A model generated the notes under the pieces. That model searched no databases, had not been told where the DNA came from, and saw only the letters and a list, made by a program, of their open reading frames with translations. Source: Dyadobacter soli (GTDB lineage Bacteria > Bacteroidota > Bacteroidia > Cytophagales > Spirosomataceae). Taken from it: 64,000 nucleotides of DNA. Below, one piece after another: positions 36,236-46,493 of this stretch. The stretch is from NCBI RefSeq assembly GCF_900101885.1, contig NZ_FNAN01000016.1:1-64000 (forward strand), given 5' to 3'. Every line of letters begins with the position of its first letter. Position 1 is the stretch's first letter. The position numbers and the translations under genes are program-made.

Positions 36236-37981
36236 ATGAAAAATATAGGATTGAATAAAGTATTGCCCATTGTTGCTTTACTGGCTTTTTTCGGTTGTAC
36301 CACATTGGAGGAGGATATTCTGGATGAGTCGCTCACCGGAACGGGCGAAGCGGAACTTGTAAGCGGCTCCATCGCCCCGGTATATGGCCTTCTCCGGGCT
36401 GGCGTGTGGCTGCATACGGCCCAGTTCGGACTTCAGGAGGTTTCTTCCGACGAAGGTATCCTCCCTTACCGCGGAGGCACCGACTGGTATGATGGAGGCA
36501 AGTACATCGCGATTTACCAGCATTTGACGACCCCGAGTAATGCCCTGGTAGGTGATACCTGGACGAACATCACCCTCACTTTATCGAGAGCCGTGATTGC
36601 TGCCGAAAGACTGAATGCAGCGGCTAAAGACGGTAATGCAAGTGCGCAGGCAGCTTATTACGAGATGGTTGCCATGAAGGCGTACCTCAATATGATGGTA
36701 CTGGACAACTGGGGCCTGGTTTTCAAAAAAGAGCTTTCGAGTGACGTATCCCAAATCCTGAGAGGACAGGAAGCGATTAACTACATCCAAACCGAGCTTT
36801 TATCGGTGGTGGATGTAATCAGCAAAGACAATGACCCGGGCAGGATCAACCAGAATGCAGTGAAGGGTATGCTGGCACGTATGTATTTGAATGCTGCCGT
36901 ATACCGCAATCCATATGGTACGCCCGAATTCAAAAAGGAGGATATGGATAAGGTGATTCAGTATACCAACGAGATCATCGCCGGACCTTACTCCCTGGCG
37001 CCTGAATACTTCGATCTGTTCAGTGACGATAACCACACGAGCAAGGAGCTTATTTTTGCGCTTGATCAGCGTGGCGTACTGGAAACCGACCAACAGCGCT
37101 GGGCATATTGGTCGATATCCGGTGACCAGATCCCAAGACCGGAGTTCCCGAATACGCGCGGGACGGACGCAGTAGCGGTAACCCCCGACTTTTACCAGAC
37201 CTGGGTGGACGCCTACGGCAGCACGGACCCGGCCGATGCCGATGCCCGTTTCTTCAAGAAGAATACAATCGTACCCGAGAATCTGAAAGACCTTACGGGC
37301 GTTACGCCGCTGAATGATGCCGAGCATTATTTTTGCGTACAGGACACGCAGTTTGAAATGGACAGGGGAATTCTTCGGGGAGTTATCTGGGGGCCCAGAA
37401 AAGACGGCAGCGGTAATATCCTGAAATGCAGCGACGGTAAGGTGAGAATCTATCCGGTGATCAACAGGAGAACCAGCGGCGCCAACCTGACTTATGTAAA
37501 CCACATACGCGATGTCAATTTCACCGGCCCGGGTAGCTTGCATAACACGGGCTACCGGTTCTCGAAGTATCAGTTCAGTCATACCGCCAACAATTGCTGC
37601 AGTTACAGCAGTGTCGACCTGGTATTGATGCGGCTTGGAGAGATTTACCTGATGCGTGCCGAAGCGAAACTGAGAAATGGCGACAATGCCGGGGCTTTGG
37701 CGGATGTCAACACATTAAGAACTTCCAGAAATGCCCGGCCAGCCCAGACTCCCAAAGCGCTGACCAAAATTGACCTTGATATATTGTTCCGCGAGTCGGG
37801 ATTTGAACTGTATTGGGAAGCATTCAGAAGAAATTACCAGATCCGGTTTGGAAAATACGAGGGCAAATGGACGGAAAAAACGGACGCTAACGTCAATAAG
37901 CGCCTATTCCCGATCCCTCAGAGAGCAATAGACGGAGCTTCCAGCGAAGAAGGGTTTTTAGTACAAAATCAAGGATACTAA
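36236..37981 (+). CDS. SusD/RagB family nutrient-binding lipoprotein (pair 2)
   Basis: 581 aa. A leader with lipobox FFGC (Cys21) is followed by TTLEEDILDESLTG. Typical SusD helical landmarks are YYEMVAMKAYLNMMVLDNWG, AVKGMLARMYLNAAVYRNP, LMRLGEIYLMRAEAKLRNGDNAGALADVN and LFRESGFELYWEAFRRN, and the protein ends with NQGY. The middle region carries adjacent Cys residues (TANNCCSYSSV), unusual for a surface lipoprotein. Partner of the upstream SusC, with a strong bidirectional terminator directly after it. No enzyme gene is attached to the pair. Confidence 0.92.
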   Translation: MKNIGLNKVLPIVALLAFFGCTTLEEDILDESLTGTGEAELVSGSIAPVYGLLRAGVWLHTAQFGLQEVSSDEGILPYRGGTDWYDGGKYIAIYQHLTTPSNALVGDTWTNITLTLSRAVIAAERLNAAAKDGNASAQAAYYEMVAMKAYLNMMVLDNWGLVFKKELSSDVSQILRGQEAINYIQTELLSVVDVISKDNDPGRINQNAVKGMLARMYLNAAVYRNPYGTPEFKKEDMDKVIQYTNEIIAGPYSLAPEYFDLFSDDNHTSKELIFALDQRGVLETDQQRWAYWSISGDQIPRPEFPNTRGTDAVAVTPDFYQTWVDAYGSTDPADADARFFKKNTIVPENLKDLTGVTPLNDAEHYFCVQDTQFEMDRGILRGVIWGPRKDGSGNILKCSDGKVRIYPVINRRTSGANLTYVNHIRDVNFTGPGSLHNTGYRFSKYQFSHTANNCCSYSSVDLVLMRLGEIYLMRAEAKLRNGDNAGALADVNTLRTSRNARPAQTPKALTKIDLDILFRESGFELYWEAFRRNYQIRFGKYEGKWTEKTDANVNKRLFPIPQRAIDGASSEEGFLVQNQGY

Positions 37982-38036
37982 ATCCGTTTTGTATCGGTAG
38001 GAGGGCATCTTAAAAGTGCATTTGCATAACAATAAT

Positions 38037-38078
38037 GGCTGAATAATCATTTTGCAAAGCAAAGTGTTTTATTCAGCC
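38037..38078. terminator. Bidirectional terminator between convergent genes
   Basis: A long hairpin: GGCTGAATAA (38037-38046) pairs exactly with TTATTCAGCC (38069-38078), and the inner sequence pairs further with a bulge around a short AAA loop. It lies 56 nt after the SusD stop and 38 nt after the stop of the minus-strand T9SS protein, so it can serve both. Confidence 0.8.
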
Positions 38079-38115
38079 ATGATGCGTTCAGGACCATTCT
38101 ACGCCCTGATTTCGT

Positions 38116-41100
38116 CTACCTGGCCAGCAAGATCCTCTGCGAAGTCGTACTGCCGGATTGATCTGTAATGGAAACGACATAGGCCCCCGCGGGAAATCCT
38201 TTCAAGGCAATGGTTTTCGCCGGTACCTTGTCCGATTGGTAGACGATCTTTCCATGAAGGTCAATAAGTCTGACCATTGACACAGATGCCCAGTCGGCAA
38301 CATTCAAATGCAATATTTCCGACGACGGGTTCGGGTAAACGAGGGCCTTGTTCAGACCTCGCATTTGCACGCTCGCAATGCGGCTGTAAGCGAAAGTTTG
38401 ATCGAGATCCACCATTTTCAACCGGTAATAGATCGTGCTTGCGGCAAGCGCGTCACCGTCGGTATAATGGTAATGATGCGTTTCGAATCCGCCTGCGGTG
38501 CCTTTGATCCGGCCGATAGCTGCAAAATCTTTCGCATCGGTGCTCCGCTGGATTTCGAAGTAATCATTGTCTTTTTCCATACTCGTTTCCCAGGTCAACT
38601 GCCTTGCATTGTCTTCGGACTTTGCATTGAATGACACCAGCGTGACAGGCATCCCAGTATCGATCGTTTGCACGCCAGCCGCATTCGATTGGTTGTTGGT
38701 AACAGGCGATGGTGCCGCCCCGCTGAATTCGAGCGTGGTAGGAGAGTAATACCCGTCAATATGGACCGTTTTGATCCCTGTGACCGAAGCCGCTATGTTG
38801 GCCGTGACGATCAGATAGGTATCGCCGGCAGCAGGGAGCGATATGGGGCGGGTATCAAAGCGGAGTGTTTCCCCCGCACCCGAAGAGGCATTGATCGTCG
38901 CGATCGGCGCGCCTAAAATCCTGCCATTCTCCGCCCCGTTATCCAGTGTCGGTGTATCGCTTTGGTATAAGTTGAATGAAGTGACGTCGCCAGCCTGATA
39001 GGTCCCGCCCGTTGCTGTTTCCAGACTCGTGAGCGTGGCACCCGCGTCTCCGTTAACTGTGACTTTGAGCGTGTAAACAGGCTGGTCAACTGCCCCGAGT
39101 GCGACGGTCCCGGCAGGCAGCGGCTCTGTCGAATACGTGACGCCCGAAACGCCGATGGTCTGCAAGCCCGCTACGTTGGTTTGATTGTTTATTTTGGTCA
39201 GAATGGTTCCCGGGGTAGCAAAATCAATGTCCATCGCATTGGCAGACCCGTCTACACCAAACGTTCGCCCGGTCGTGGCATCGGACGATACATTGGCCAT
39301 TAGCCCGTAGTATTTGGTTGCGTTTGGACCTACACTATAGGGCATGGAAAACGTAAGCGTTTCTCCGGCGCCCGTTGCCGGTATGGGGTACGAAGCTTCC
39401 TCAACAGTTGATAAAGCCATGCTGGCACTGTTGCCGCGGAGAAGCCTGAAACTGGCTATGTCCGAGGCAGAATAGTTACCTGTCGTTTTGATCGTCACGG
39501 TTGTGGCCAAAACCTGGGCGTCTCCGTTCTTCACTTCCAGAACATAAACCGGGTGAAGCGCAGCGCCTTGTAATACGTTTTTGGGCGCGAGCGGCACGGT
39601 CGAAAATGTCACGGCCCGGGCGATTATCGTCTGCGTCCCCGACACATCAGTTTGGTTGTCTAACAAACTGGGGATACGTGTGTTTGGATTAAAAGTAAGT
39701 GCGAAGTCATTGTTGGCCCCGTCTACACCAAAGGTCCGGCCGGGGGTGGCATTAGGCGCCACATCAGCGACAACCCCGAAAAACGTGGTAGTACCCTTTC
39801 TAAGAATTTGTACGTCTGAAAAAGAAATCAGTTCCCCATTGCCTGTAACGGGCGACCCGAGTGTAGCCGTTTCAATCGATCCCGGATCCATGGTGGAGAC
39901 CGAGCTTCGGAAAAGCCTGAATAAGGATATATCTGTATCGGTATAAGTCCCTGTTGTCCGCAAAGCAATTTTATCGATCGCAACGTCGGCGTAAGGGCTT
40001 GTTGTAACCTGGAAAACATACAGCACGTGATGCTCGGCCCCCCGTAAGGCATTTCCGGCAGGACGACGTATGGTAGAAATGGCAATAGGCGGCCCGATGA
40101 TCGTTTGCAATGCCGCCGCGTCCGTTTGGTTATTGGTAATGGTCGGGTTATTTAAGTAACCAATATTGAGCGCATTGGCGTCCCCGTTGATGCCGAAAGT
40201 TTTGCCATCGCTGGCATCATAACTTGGCTTGGCTGTGATCAGGTAGTAGCGGGTTTCATTTGCGGGGATGCTTTGTACCGGTACAATGAAATCGAGTGTT
40301 TCGCCCGCACCTGTAAGATGCTCATCGAAGGTTAGGGACGTGGCCCCGTTCATACTGGGGCTGGTGTTCGTAGCTATGCTGAACACGTCGATATCCGATT
40401 CCGTATACGTGCCGGTCGTTCTGACAGAAACATGGTTGAACATAGCCGTCCCTGCATTGCCGCCTTCTACTTTGAGGATATACACGAGATGGCCGGCCGT
40501 ACCTGCCGCGACGCTCGCGGCGGAAACCGGCCCGGTGGAGTAGGTAACCGAGGGCGCGAGGATCGTTTGCAGGCCCGACTGGTCGCTCTGGTTATCGACG
40601 GTGACAGGGTCCGGATCTGGCCCCGGGCTGTAATAAACGGCAGAGAGTGCATTACCGAGGCCGCTGATGCCTATTGTCCTGCCTCCGGTTGCTGCCTGGG
40701 TGATTGTTGCCTGTACAAAAAAGTAATTTGTGGAGTTGGCATCGAGCGTGATTGACTTGTTCACGCCTTCACCGCTTTGCCAGCTCAGCGTTTCTCCGCC
40801 TCCACCCGGTCTGAGTATTTCGCCTGCGCGCTGCGCATTTGCTACTGAGGCGTCGGGCCCGTGCAGCAGATAAAATGCACTGACGTCCGAGCGCGTATAG
40901 TTTCCTGACGTATTGATTGAAAAGCTTGTGATGACGACGGGTGATTCGGAGCGCACAACTACTTTCAGCGCATAGATTACGCTCGCCGCGTTCTGAGGAA
41001 TGTTTGCTGCGGGCAAGGTCTCTGTGGTGTAAGTAACGGTGGTTTGCGCCGTAGCAAATTGGCTGAACAATGTAAAAATGAAAAGCCATAAAATAGCCAG

Positions 41101-41139
41101 GCCGGCCGAAAGGCGGGCGTGCGTAAAGATTGGTTTCAT
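38116..41139 (-). CDS. Secreted five-repeat protein with T9SS type A sorting domain
   Basis: 1007 aa. The signal peptide ends FATAQT. Five modules of about 155-165 residues follow, each opening like VTYST.PLPA (second element YTLKV), containing TTGTYT.SDI..F.L and GAGETL.F, then TFGVDG.ANA, and closing with NNQTD..GLQTI. A linker domain shared with the T9SS protein at 4937-7537 (LTWETSMEKDNDYFEIQRS) and a C-terminal sorting domain (YPNPSSEILHLNV ... GAYVVSI) complete it. The ATG at 41139 opens the signal peptide; the frame continues up to 41214. Probably a surface or released structural/adhesive protein. The repeat family is not one I can name. Confidence 0.83.
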   Translation of the reverse strand: MKPIFTHARLSAGLAILWLFIFTLFSQFATAQTTVTYTTETLPAANIPQNAASVIYALKVVVRSESPVVITSFSINTSGNYTRSDVSAFYLLHGPDASVANAQRAGEILRPGGGGETLSWQSGEGVNKSITLDANSTNYFFVQATITQAATGGRTIGISGLGNALSAVYYSPGPDPDPVTVDNQSDQSGLQTILAPSVTYSTGPVSAASVAAGTAGHLVYILKVEGGNAGTAMFNHVSVRTTGTYTESDIDVFSIATNTSPSMNGATSLTFDEHLTGAGETLDFIVPVQSIPANETRYYLITAKPSYDASDGKTFGINGDANALNIGYLNNPTITNNQTDAAALQTIIGPPIAISTIRRPAGNALRGAEHHVLYVFQVTTSPYADVAIDKIALRTTGTYTDTDISLFRLFRSSVSTMDPGSIETATLGSPVTGNGELISFSDVQILRKGTTTFFGVVADVAPNATPGRTFGVDGANNDFALTFNPNTRIPSLLDNQTDVSGTQTIIARAVTFSTVPLAPKNVLQGAALHPVYVLEVKNGDAQVLATTVTIKTTGNYSASDIASFRLLRGNSASMALSTVEEASYPIPATGAGETLTFSMPYSVGPNATKYYGLMANVSSDATTGRTFGVDGSANAMDIDFATPGTILTKINNQTNVAGLQTIGVSGVTYSTEPLPAGTVALGAVDQPVYTLKVTVNGDAGATLTSLETATGGTYQAGDVTSFNLYQSDTPTLDNGAENGRILGAPIATINASSGAGETLRFDTRPISLPAAGDTYLIVTANIAASVTGIKTVHIDGYYSPTTLEFSGAAPSPVTNNQSNAAGVQTIDTGMPVTLVSFNAKSEDNARQLTWETSMEKDNDYFEIQRSTDAKDFAAIGRIKGTAGGFETHHYHYTDGDALAASTIYYRLKMVDLDQTFAYSRIASVQMRGLNKALVYPNPSSEILHLNVADWASVSMVRLIDLHGKIVYQSDKVPAKTIALKGFPAGAYVVSITDQSGSTTSQRILLAR

Positions 41140-41227
41140 GTCTTGTATCCGGGCTTGGTGATAGCTGTGATCTGTGCAACATGCAAAGTAAGCCACCCAT
41201 AGCGCGGGGCACAATAGTAAATTCTAG

Positions 41228-43738
41228 CTATACGTTCGGTGACAAAACCTGATCGAAGTCGATTCGCAATTTTGTTCCGGATTCGATACGGATTGTCAAC
41301 TGTCCATTCAGATCCGCCGTAAGACCTTTGATAAGCTGGAAACCGAACGTAGGACTGCTGGCGATATCGAAGTCGGCCGGAAGCCCGGTCCCGTTGTCGG
41401 AAACACTGAGCGACAACCGGTCATGGCCGATTTTTACAAGGGAAACCTCAATATTGCCCTTCCGGCCATGAGGGAAGGCGTATTTCAAAGAATTGGTAAT
41501 GGCTTCATTTAATATCAAACCCACCGGCACCGTCTGGGATAAATCCAGGATCATATCTTCCACCGCTATCGAGAACCGGATCCGGCCCACTGTATCGAAG
41601 CATTCTTCGAGGTTGCAGATCATCTCGGCAACGTAGCTTTTCAGCGCAACCCCCACCATGTTCCCCGACTGGTAAATCCGTTGGTGCAGCATCGAAATCG
41701 CTTCAATCCTGTTGCGGCTGTCGTCGATGGCCTTCACAGCGCCCTGGTCCCTGAGGTGGAATGATTGCGAGGTGAGCAGGCTGGTCACCGTTTGCAGGTT
41801 ATTTTTGACCCGATGATGGACCTCCTTCATGAGCAATTCTTTCTCGTCGATCAGTTTAAGGAGTGCCACGTTCTTTTTATTAATAATATCCTGCTGTGCC
41901 TCCAACTGCCGGTTCTTGTTCTGTTTAATGCGGAAACTGTTGTATGTCAGCCCCAAAAGGCAAAACAATGTAAAAATCCCTGCGTAGGTAAGCTTTTCCT
42001 TCTGAGCCGACAATTGGAGCTGCCGCTCTCGCAGCAATGCCTCGTTTTTCAGCAGTTGAATGTCTTTTTCGCGCTGCGCCGATTTGAAATTGGCTTTCAG
42101 CAATTCCAGTTGTTCGCCCTTGGTAACGCGGTCGATTGAATCTTTGAGGGAAACATACCGCTGGAAATCGACGGTCGAGGCCGGTAAAATTCCGGCAATC
42201 GAATCATTTTTATAGCGCAAATACCTCGATTCCCTTTCAATGTCGGGTGTGAGGTTCGCGGACCGTAATGCAGCGGCAAGGTACCGATTGGATTTATCGT
42301 AGCGTTTCAGTCGGGCGTAGAATTGAGCAACCGCCAGGTACGCCTCGGCGCCCACGACGTTGGTGAATGTGTACCAATGATAAACCGGCGTCGATTGAAT
42401 CTCTTCATTCAGCCGGGCTACTTCTGCAAAATGCCGTTCGGCGGCAGCCAATTGGCCCATTTGGGCGTAGCAGTTGGCCATCATCAGCGCAAAAAGCTGC
42501 TTGTCGGAGTTCGTCTGGGGGCCGCCGCGCCATTTAATCAGCCATTGGATAGATGCCAGTGCATCTGCCGGACGGTTCATTCCGAGCTGCACTTCTGTCA
42601 ATCTTTTCAAAAGGTTATGCGCCAGGTCCGGCGACTGGGTTATGGTGGACAGAGCCAGTTTGTAGTAGCGGGCGCTTTCGGCCGGGTTCCCGATCGTCCG
42701 TTGCAGGTCTCCGATCAGTTCGTAGGTTCTCATCAGCTGGTTGCTGTCTTTCAAGGCCTTCACGCTCTCCATTCCCAGCAGCGCATATTCCAATGCCTTG
42801 TCGTTATTCTTCTTTTTTAGCATGGTTTTGGAAAGCCGCTGGTAGCAGGAAGGCAACTTGTGATCGAGCCCGGCGGTTTTCAGGATGCCCAGTTCCTCGA
42901 TTCCGCGCCTTTCGGCCAGGTCGGTCTTTCCGTGCGCTAAGTGGATGTACGCCTCATTATCCAGGCATTCCGCCTGCGCTTTCACATCTCCGAGTTGTTT
43001 GTAGAGCGCTCTCGCCCGCTGCAGGCTGTTGATCTCTATCGCATACGTACTGTCGGTGTCGGGGATATACCGGCCCAGTTCCTGCCACCAGTGCGCTTCG
43101 CCCGCTTTGTCGTGAATTCGTCTGTGGTAGTTGATCACCTCGTAAAATCGGCTGCTTCCGAGCGTCATCTGGCCCATGCGGAAATGGTATTTACCGAGGG
43201 CAATGCCGCTTTCCGTCATCCAATGCCTCGATTTCAGGTTGGCGCTCATGCGGTTGGCCAATGTCAGGTAACGTGCCGCCTTCTGCATTTTATCGGACCC
43301 GGGGCCGCCCTTATCCATGCAGTACTCGCTCAGTACCAGCAGGAGCCTTACGTACAGCTCGCCGCTTGCTTCGTTCAGCATCCGTTCCGCAGCCGGCAGG
43401 TCGTCCTTGCGGAGGTGTGATTTGGTGATCAAAAAAATGGCTTCGCAGTAGCCGTCGGTATAACGGAGCCGTTTGCTGAGTGCTACCGCCTGCCGTGCAA
43501 ACATAATGGAGCTATCGGGCGATTCCAGCGTCTGCTTCCGGTGGCAGATACTGCTTATTTCCAGCAGCAGGTTGACCCTCGCCGTATCCTCGCGCGTCTT
43601 TTGCAGGCGCAGGTAGCGGGCATTGAAACTCGATGACGGGTACTTTCTGACCGCCAGATTGCTCGTTGTAGGCTGGCAATATCCCCAACCAGCGATGGTT
43701 AGTAAAAGGCTTGCCGTGAAAATGATCCTGGTTATCAT
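41228..43738 (-). CDS. Sensor histidine kinase with exported TPR domain (HisKA_2 type)
   Basis: 836 aa. The signal peptide (1-21) is followed by a long alpha-helical TPR-like region (about 30-560, for example the stretch AQAECLDNEAYIHLAHGKTDLAERR). A single transmembrane helix lies at about 583-604, a coiled coil follows, and then the kinase: HisKA_2 box EVHHRVKNNLQTVTSLL (His near 641-642), N box NEAITNSLKYAFPHG, G1 VSDNGTGLP and G2 FGFQLIKGL. It should sense an unknown periplasmic signal and phosphorylate a response regulator. Divergent from a similar kinase 220 bp away. No response regulator is adjacent; the nearest is at 52788. Confidence 0.9.
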   Translation of the reverse strand: MITRIIFTASLLLTIAGWGYCQPTTSNLAVRKYPSSSFNARYLRLQKTREDTARVNLLLEISSICHRKQTLESPDSSIMFARQAVALSKRLRYTDGYCEAIFLITKSHLRKDDLPAAERMLNEASGELYVRLLLVLSEYCMDKGGPGSDKMQKAARYLTLANRMSANLKSRHWMTESGIALGKYHFRMGQMTLGSSRFYEVINYHRRIHDKAGEAHWWQELGRYIPDTDSTYAIEINSLQRARALYKQLGDVKAQAECLDNEAYIHLAHGKTDLAERRGIEELGILKTAGLDHKLPSCYQRLSKTMLKKKNNDKALEYALLGMESVKALKDSNQLMRTYELIGDLQRTIGNPAESARYYKLALSTITQSPDLAHNLLKRLTEVQLGMNRPADALASIQWLIKWRGGPQTNSDKQLFALMMANCYAQMGQLAAAERHFAEVARLNEEIQSTPVYHWYTFTNVVGAEAYLAVAQFYARLKRYDKSNRYLAAALRSANLTPDIERESRYLRYKNDSIAGILPASTVDFQRYVSLKDSIDRVTKGEQLELLKANFKSAQREKDIQLLKNEALLRERQLQLSAQKEKLTYAGIFTLFCLLGLTYNSFRIKQNKNRQLEAQQDIINKKNVALLKLIDEKELLMKEVHHRVKNNLQTVTSLLTSQSFHLRDQGAVKAIDDSRNRIEAISMLHQRIYQSGNMVGVALKSYVAEMICNLEECFDTVGRIRFSIAVEDMILDLSQTVPVGLILNEAITNSLKYAFPHGRKGNIEVSLVKIGHDRLSLSVSDNGTGLPADFDIASSPTFGFQLIKGLTADLNGQLTIRIESGTKLRIDFDQVLSPNV

Positions 43739-43958
43739 CCTGGTATTAGGGGGTGCTTCTTATTCTATCGGTTTTGTGAAGATAATGTTACTGGAAAAAT
43801 GGCAGATCGAAAACACTCCGCCAGCCCATTTGATGTATCCGTTATCGCTAGTGATGTACTGTTGCCCACCGGGTCGGGTAATGCACGTGAAAGGACCGGT
43901 TTTACTTGATAGATTTAGGCCAAATCAATCAATGTCGACTGAAAGCTAAAAGCGCTCC

Positions 43959-46439
43959 ATGCACTATGCTACTCATTTACAGCGCATTTGTCCCGGGATT
44001 CTTGTAAAGAGGTTCGGTGGCTCCGCATGGCTCTGCGTTTTTGCGCTGGCCATTTGCGTGCAGGCCACCGGCCAGGATCGAACGGGTTACGACGATCTCC
44101 CAAGGCAACGCCTGCTGGTCCGCATTACCGCGCAATATATCCATACCATCAGTCAGGGGCAAATCGATATGGACTCCGCGACCCGTATTCCCTGCAAAGT
44201 ATATGGCCTGAGCTACCTGCTGCCTTACAACGAAGGTTACCACGACGGCCGCGAGCACGCGGGTACCCGGCTGATCAACGCCGGAAATATCAAAGACGCC
44301 AGGGCGCTTCTGGCAACGCTCCGTGGAGCGGAAAGGCTCCGGCTGCTGACCGAGCTGGGCGGATATTTCGTCTTCAAACCGGGTACAGAACCGGCCGATC
44401 TGAATGAAGCGCGGCTGTATATCGATGAAGCAATGCTCCTGAGCGAGAAGGCCTCCGGGCCGTGGAAACTCGAAAATATCCTGCTCAAAGCAAATTTAAC
44501 CGACCAGTATGGCCACCATGAAGAGAGCCGGAAACTGTTCGGCATGGCAGAGGCATTAGCCGAACGGTCGGGGAATGCATTGGTGCTCGCGAGGGTGCTG
44601 ATGAGCGCGGGAGAAGTGCTGCATTACGGCGATCCGGAGCGGCTCGCCCGATTTGAGAAGGCGCTTTCCATTTATAAATCCAATAAAAAGATCGATAAGG
44701 AAATTGATGCGCTGTCGCTGGTGAACATCGAGAATTTCGTCGCCAGGCGGTACGATGCTGCGGAAGTGTTCCTCCGCGAAATCGTGAAACTGCAAGCCGA
44801 GCTGAATTTTCACCACCAGCAATATCCTTTCGACGCGCTATCCTGGCTGAATTACCGGAAAGGCGCATTGACCAATGCATTATTTTACTCCAACAAAAGC
44901 TTCGCATGCCTCTCCTCCCGGTCCGACTCCGTTTTCATTCCATTCTTCTACACCCGGCGGGGAATGATTTACGAACGCTTGTATAAGCACAAAGAGGCAA
45001 TGCGCTGGTACGACAAGGCCCTCTCCGAACTGACGCCGGACACCCGGCTGTTCTGGTACCGGTCGGTGATCGGGAAGGTGGGCATGCTCAATCGTACCGG
45101 CAAAGCCAAAGAAGCCCTGGAACTACTGGGCGAAACATTCCGGACCTACCCGCCTTCATCGTATTTCGAGCAAATGCATTTCGCGCTGCTGCTGGGGATG
45201 AGCTATGAAAACGTAAGGGACTTTGAAAAGGCCAAAGCGGAATACCAGACGTTCCTGGCCATGGCCGACAAGTTTCCCGCCGAGCATATTTATGACGAGT
45301 TCCCGGCTGCATTTCTCGGCATTTCAAAGTTTTACAGGACCATCGGCAAGACGGAAAAGGCGCGGCGGCTGCTTTTGAAAGGGAATGATTTCGCTTCCAC
45401 ATTTGATGTTTATGCCAAAGAAAATTACTACTATAATTTATACAAGATCGATTCGATGGAAGGCCGGTACCTGGATGCGATCCGGAACCAGACCCTGAGC
45501 TACGAGTCGATGGATTCGATATTTGGCTACGAACAGCGAAAAAGGGCCGAGGAACTACTGGTGAAGTACGAACTGGAAAAGAAGGACAAAAGCATTAAGC
45601 TCCTCAACAGCCAGAACCAGCTCGAACGCATCAAGACCGAACAGGCGCACCGGGCGCGGAACATCACGATCGCCGGTTTGCTGCTCACCACCATTATTTT
45701 GCTGCTTTTGCTGAACCGCTATCTCATGAAGCGGAGGACCAATCACCAGCTGGAAGCGAACCAGCGCGAACTCGACCAGAAAAACACATTTCTGGAAACG
45801 CTTAACCATGCGCAGGACGAGCTGCTGAAAGAAAAGGAGTGGCTGATCACCGAGCTGCACGACCGCGTCAAGAATAACCTGCATACGGTCGTCAGCTTGC
45901 TGCATTCGCAATCGGCGTACTTGCAGGACGATGCCGCCCGGCTGGCGTTGAAGGACAGCCTCAGGCGGGTGCACGCTATGTCGCTCCTCCACCAGAAGCT
46001 CTATCGCGAGGAAACCTCGTCCATGGTCGGCATGGCCGAGTACATCAGCGACCTGATCGCGTACCTGCGCGAGAGCTTTGATGACAGGAAGCGGATCGTG
46101 CTAGAACAACACGTTGAAACGATAGACCTGGACGTCTCGCAGGCCGTTCCGTTAGGTTTGATTTTAACGGAAAGTGTCGTCAATGCATTTAAGTACGCAT
46201 TCGTCAACGGAAAAAAGGGGACGATCAGCATCACGTTGAGACACGACGGCCCCGAGCACCTCCTGCTCGAAGTCTCCGATAACGGGGTGGGGTTGCCGCC
46301 CGGAATGGATATAAACCAGCAGAACTCGCTCGGCCTGCAACTGATAGCAGGGCTCACCAAGCAGCTGAACGGCGTCTTCCATATAGGGAACAAAAGTGGC
46401 GTCCACGTGATGGTCAGGTTCCTGAATGGCGGTAAATGA
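43959..46439 (+). CDS. Sensor histidine kinase with exported TPR domain (HisKA_2 type), paralogue
   Basis: 826 aa with the same architecture as its divergent neighbour: leader (hydrophobic core about 22-37, ending ATGQ), TPR-like repeats (for example KEAMRWYDKALSEL, GKTEKARRLLLKGNDF), a transmembrane helix (NITIAGLLLTTIILLLLLNRY), a coiled coil and the kinase. The kinase shows ELHDRVKNNLHTVVSLLHSQ (His near 634), TESVVNAFKYAFVNGKKG, VSDNGVGLPPG and LGLQLIAGL. The kinase domains are clearly related and the sensor halves have diverged, pointing to an old duplication with separate inputs. Convergent with the hydrolase that ends at 46494. Confidence 0.9.
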   Translation: MHYATHLQRICPGILVKRFGGSAWLCVFALAICVQATGQDRTGYDDLPRQRLLVRITAQYIHTISQGQIDMDSATRIPCKVYGLSYLLPYNEGYHDGREHAGTRLINAGNIKDARALLATLRGAERLRLLTELGGYFVFKPGTEPADLNEARLYIDEAMLLSEKASGPWKLENILLKANLTDQYGHHEESRKLFGMAEALAERSGNALVLARVLMSAGEVLHYGDPERLARFEKALSIYKSNKKIDKEIDALSLVNIENFVARRYDAAEVFLREIVKLQAELNFHHQQYPFDALSWLNYRKGALTNALFYSNKSFACLSSRSDSVFIPFFYTRRGMIYERLYKHKEAMRWYDKALSELTPDTRLFWYRSVIGKVGMLNRTGKAKEALELLGETFRTYPPSSYFEQMHFALLLGMSYENVRDFEKAKAEYQTFLAMADKFPAEHIYDEFPAAFLGISKFYRTIGKTEKARRLLLKGNDFASTFDVYAKENYYYNLYKIDSMEGRYLDAIRNQTLSYESMDSIFGYEQRKRAEELLVKYELEKKDKSIKLLNSQNQLERIKTEQAHRARNITIAGLLLTTIILLLLLNRYLMKRRTNHQLEANQRELDQKNTFLETLNHAQDELLKEKEWLITELHDRVKNNLHTVVSLLHSQSAYLQDDAARLALKDSLRRVHAMSLLHQKLYREETSSMVGMAEYISDLIAYLRESFDDRKRIVLEQHVETIDLDVSQAVPLGLILTESVVNAFKYAFVNGKKGTISITLRHDGPEHLLLEVSDNGVGLPPGMDINQQNSLGLQLIAGLTKQLNGVFHIGNKSGVHVMVRFLNGGK

Positions 46440-46493
46440 CACCGTGAACGACACTTTTGTAATGGATGCGGCTTCCTCGAAACCGGATAGCGC

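Noticed and set aside
38116..41139. Regularly spaced similar DNA segments (period about 460-490 bp) considered as a repeat array
   Set aside because: They are the codons of the five protein modules, not a CRISPR or tandem DNA repeat.
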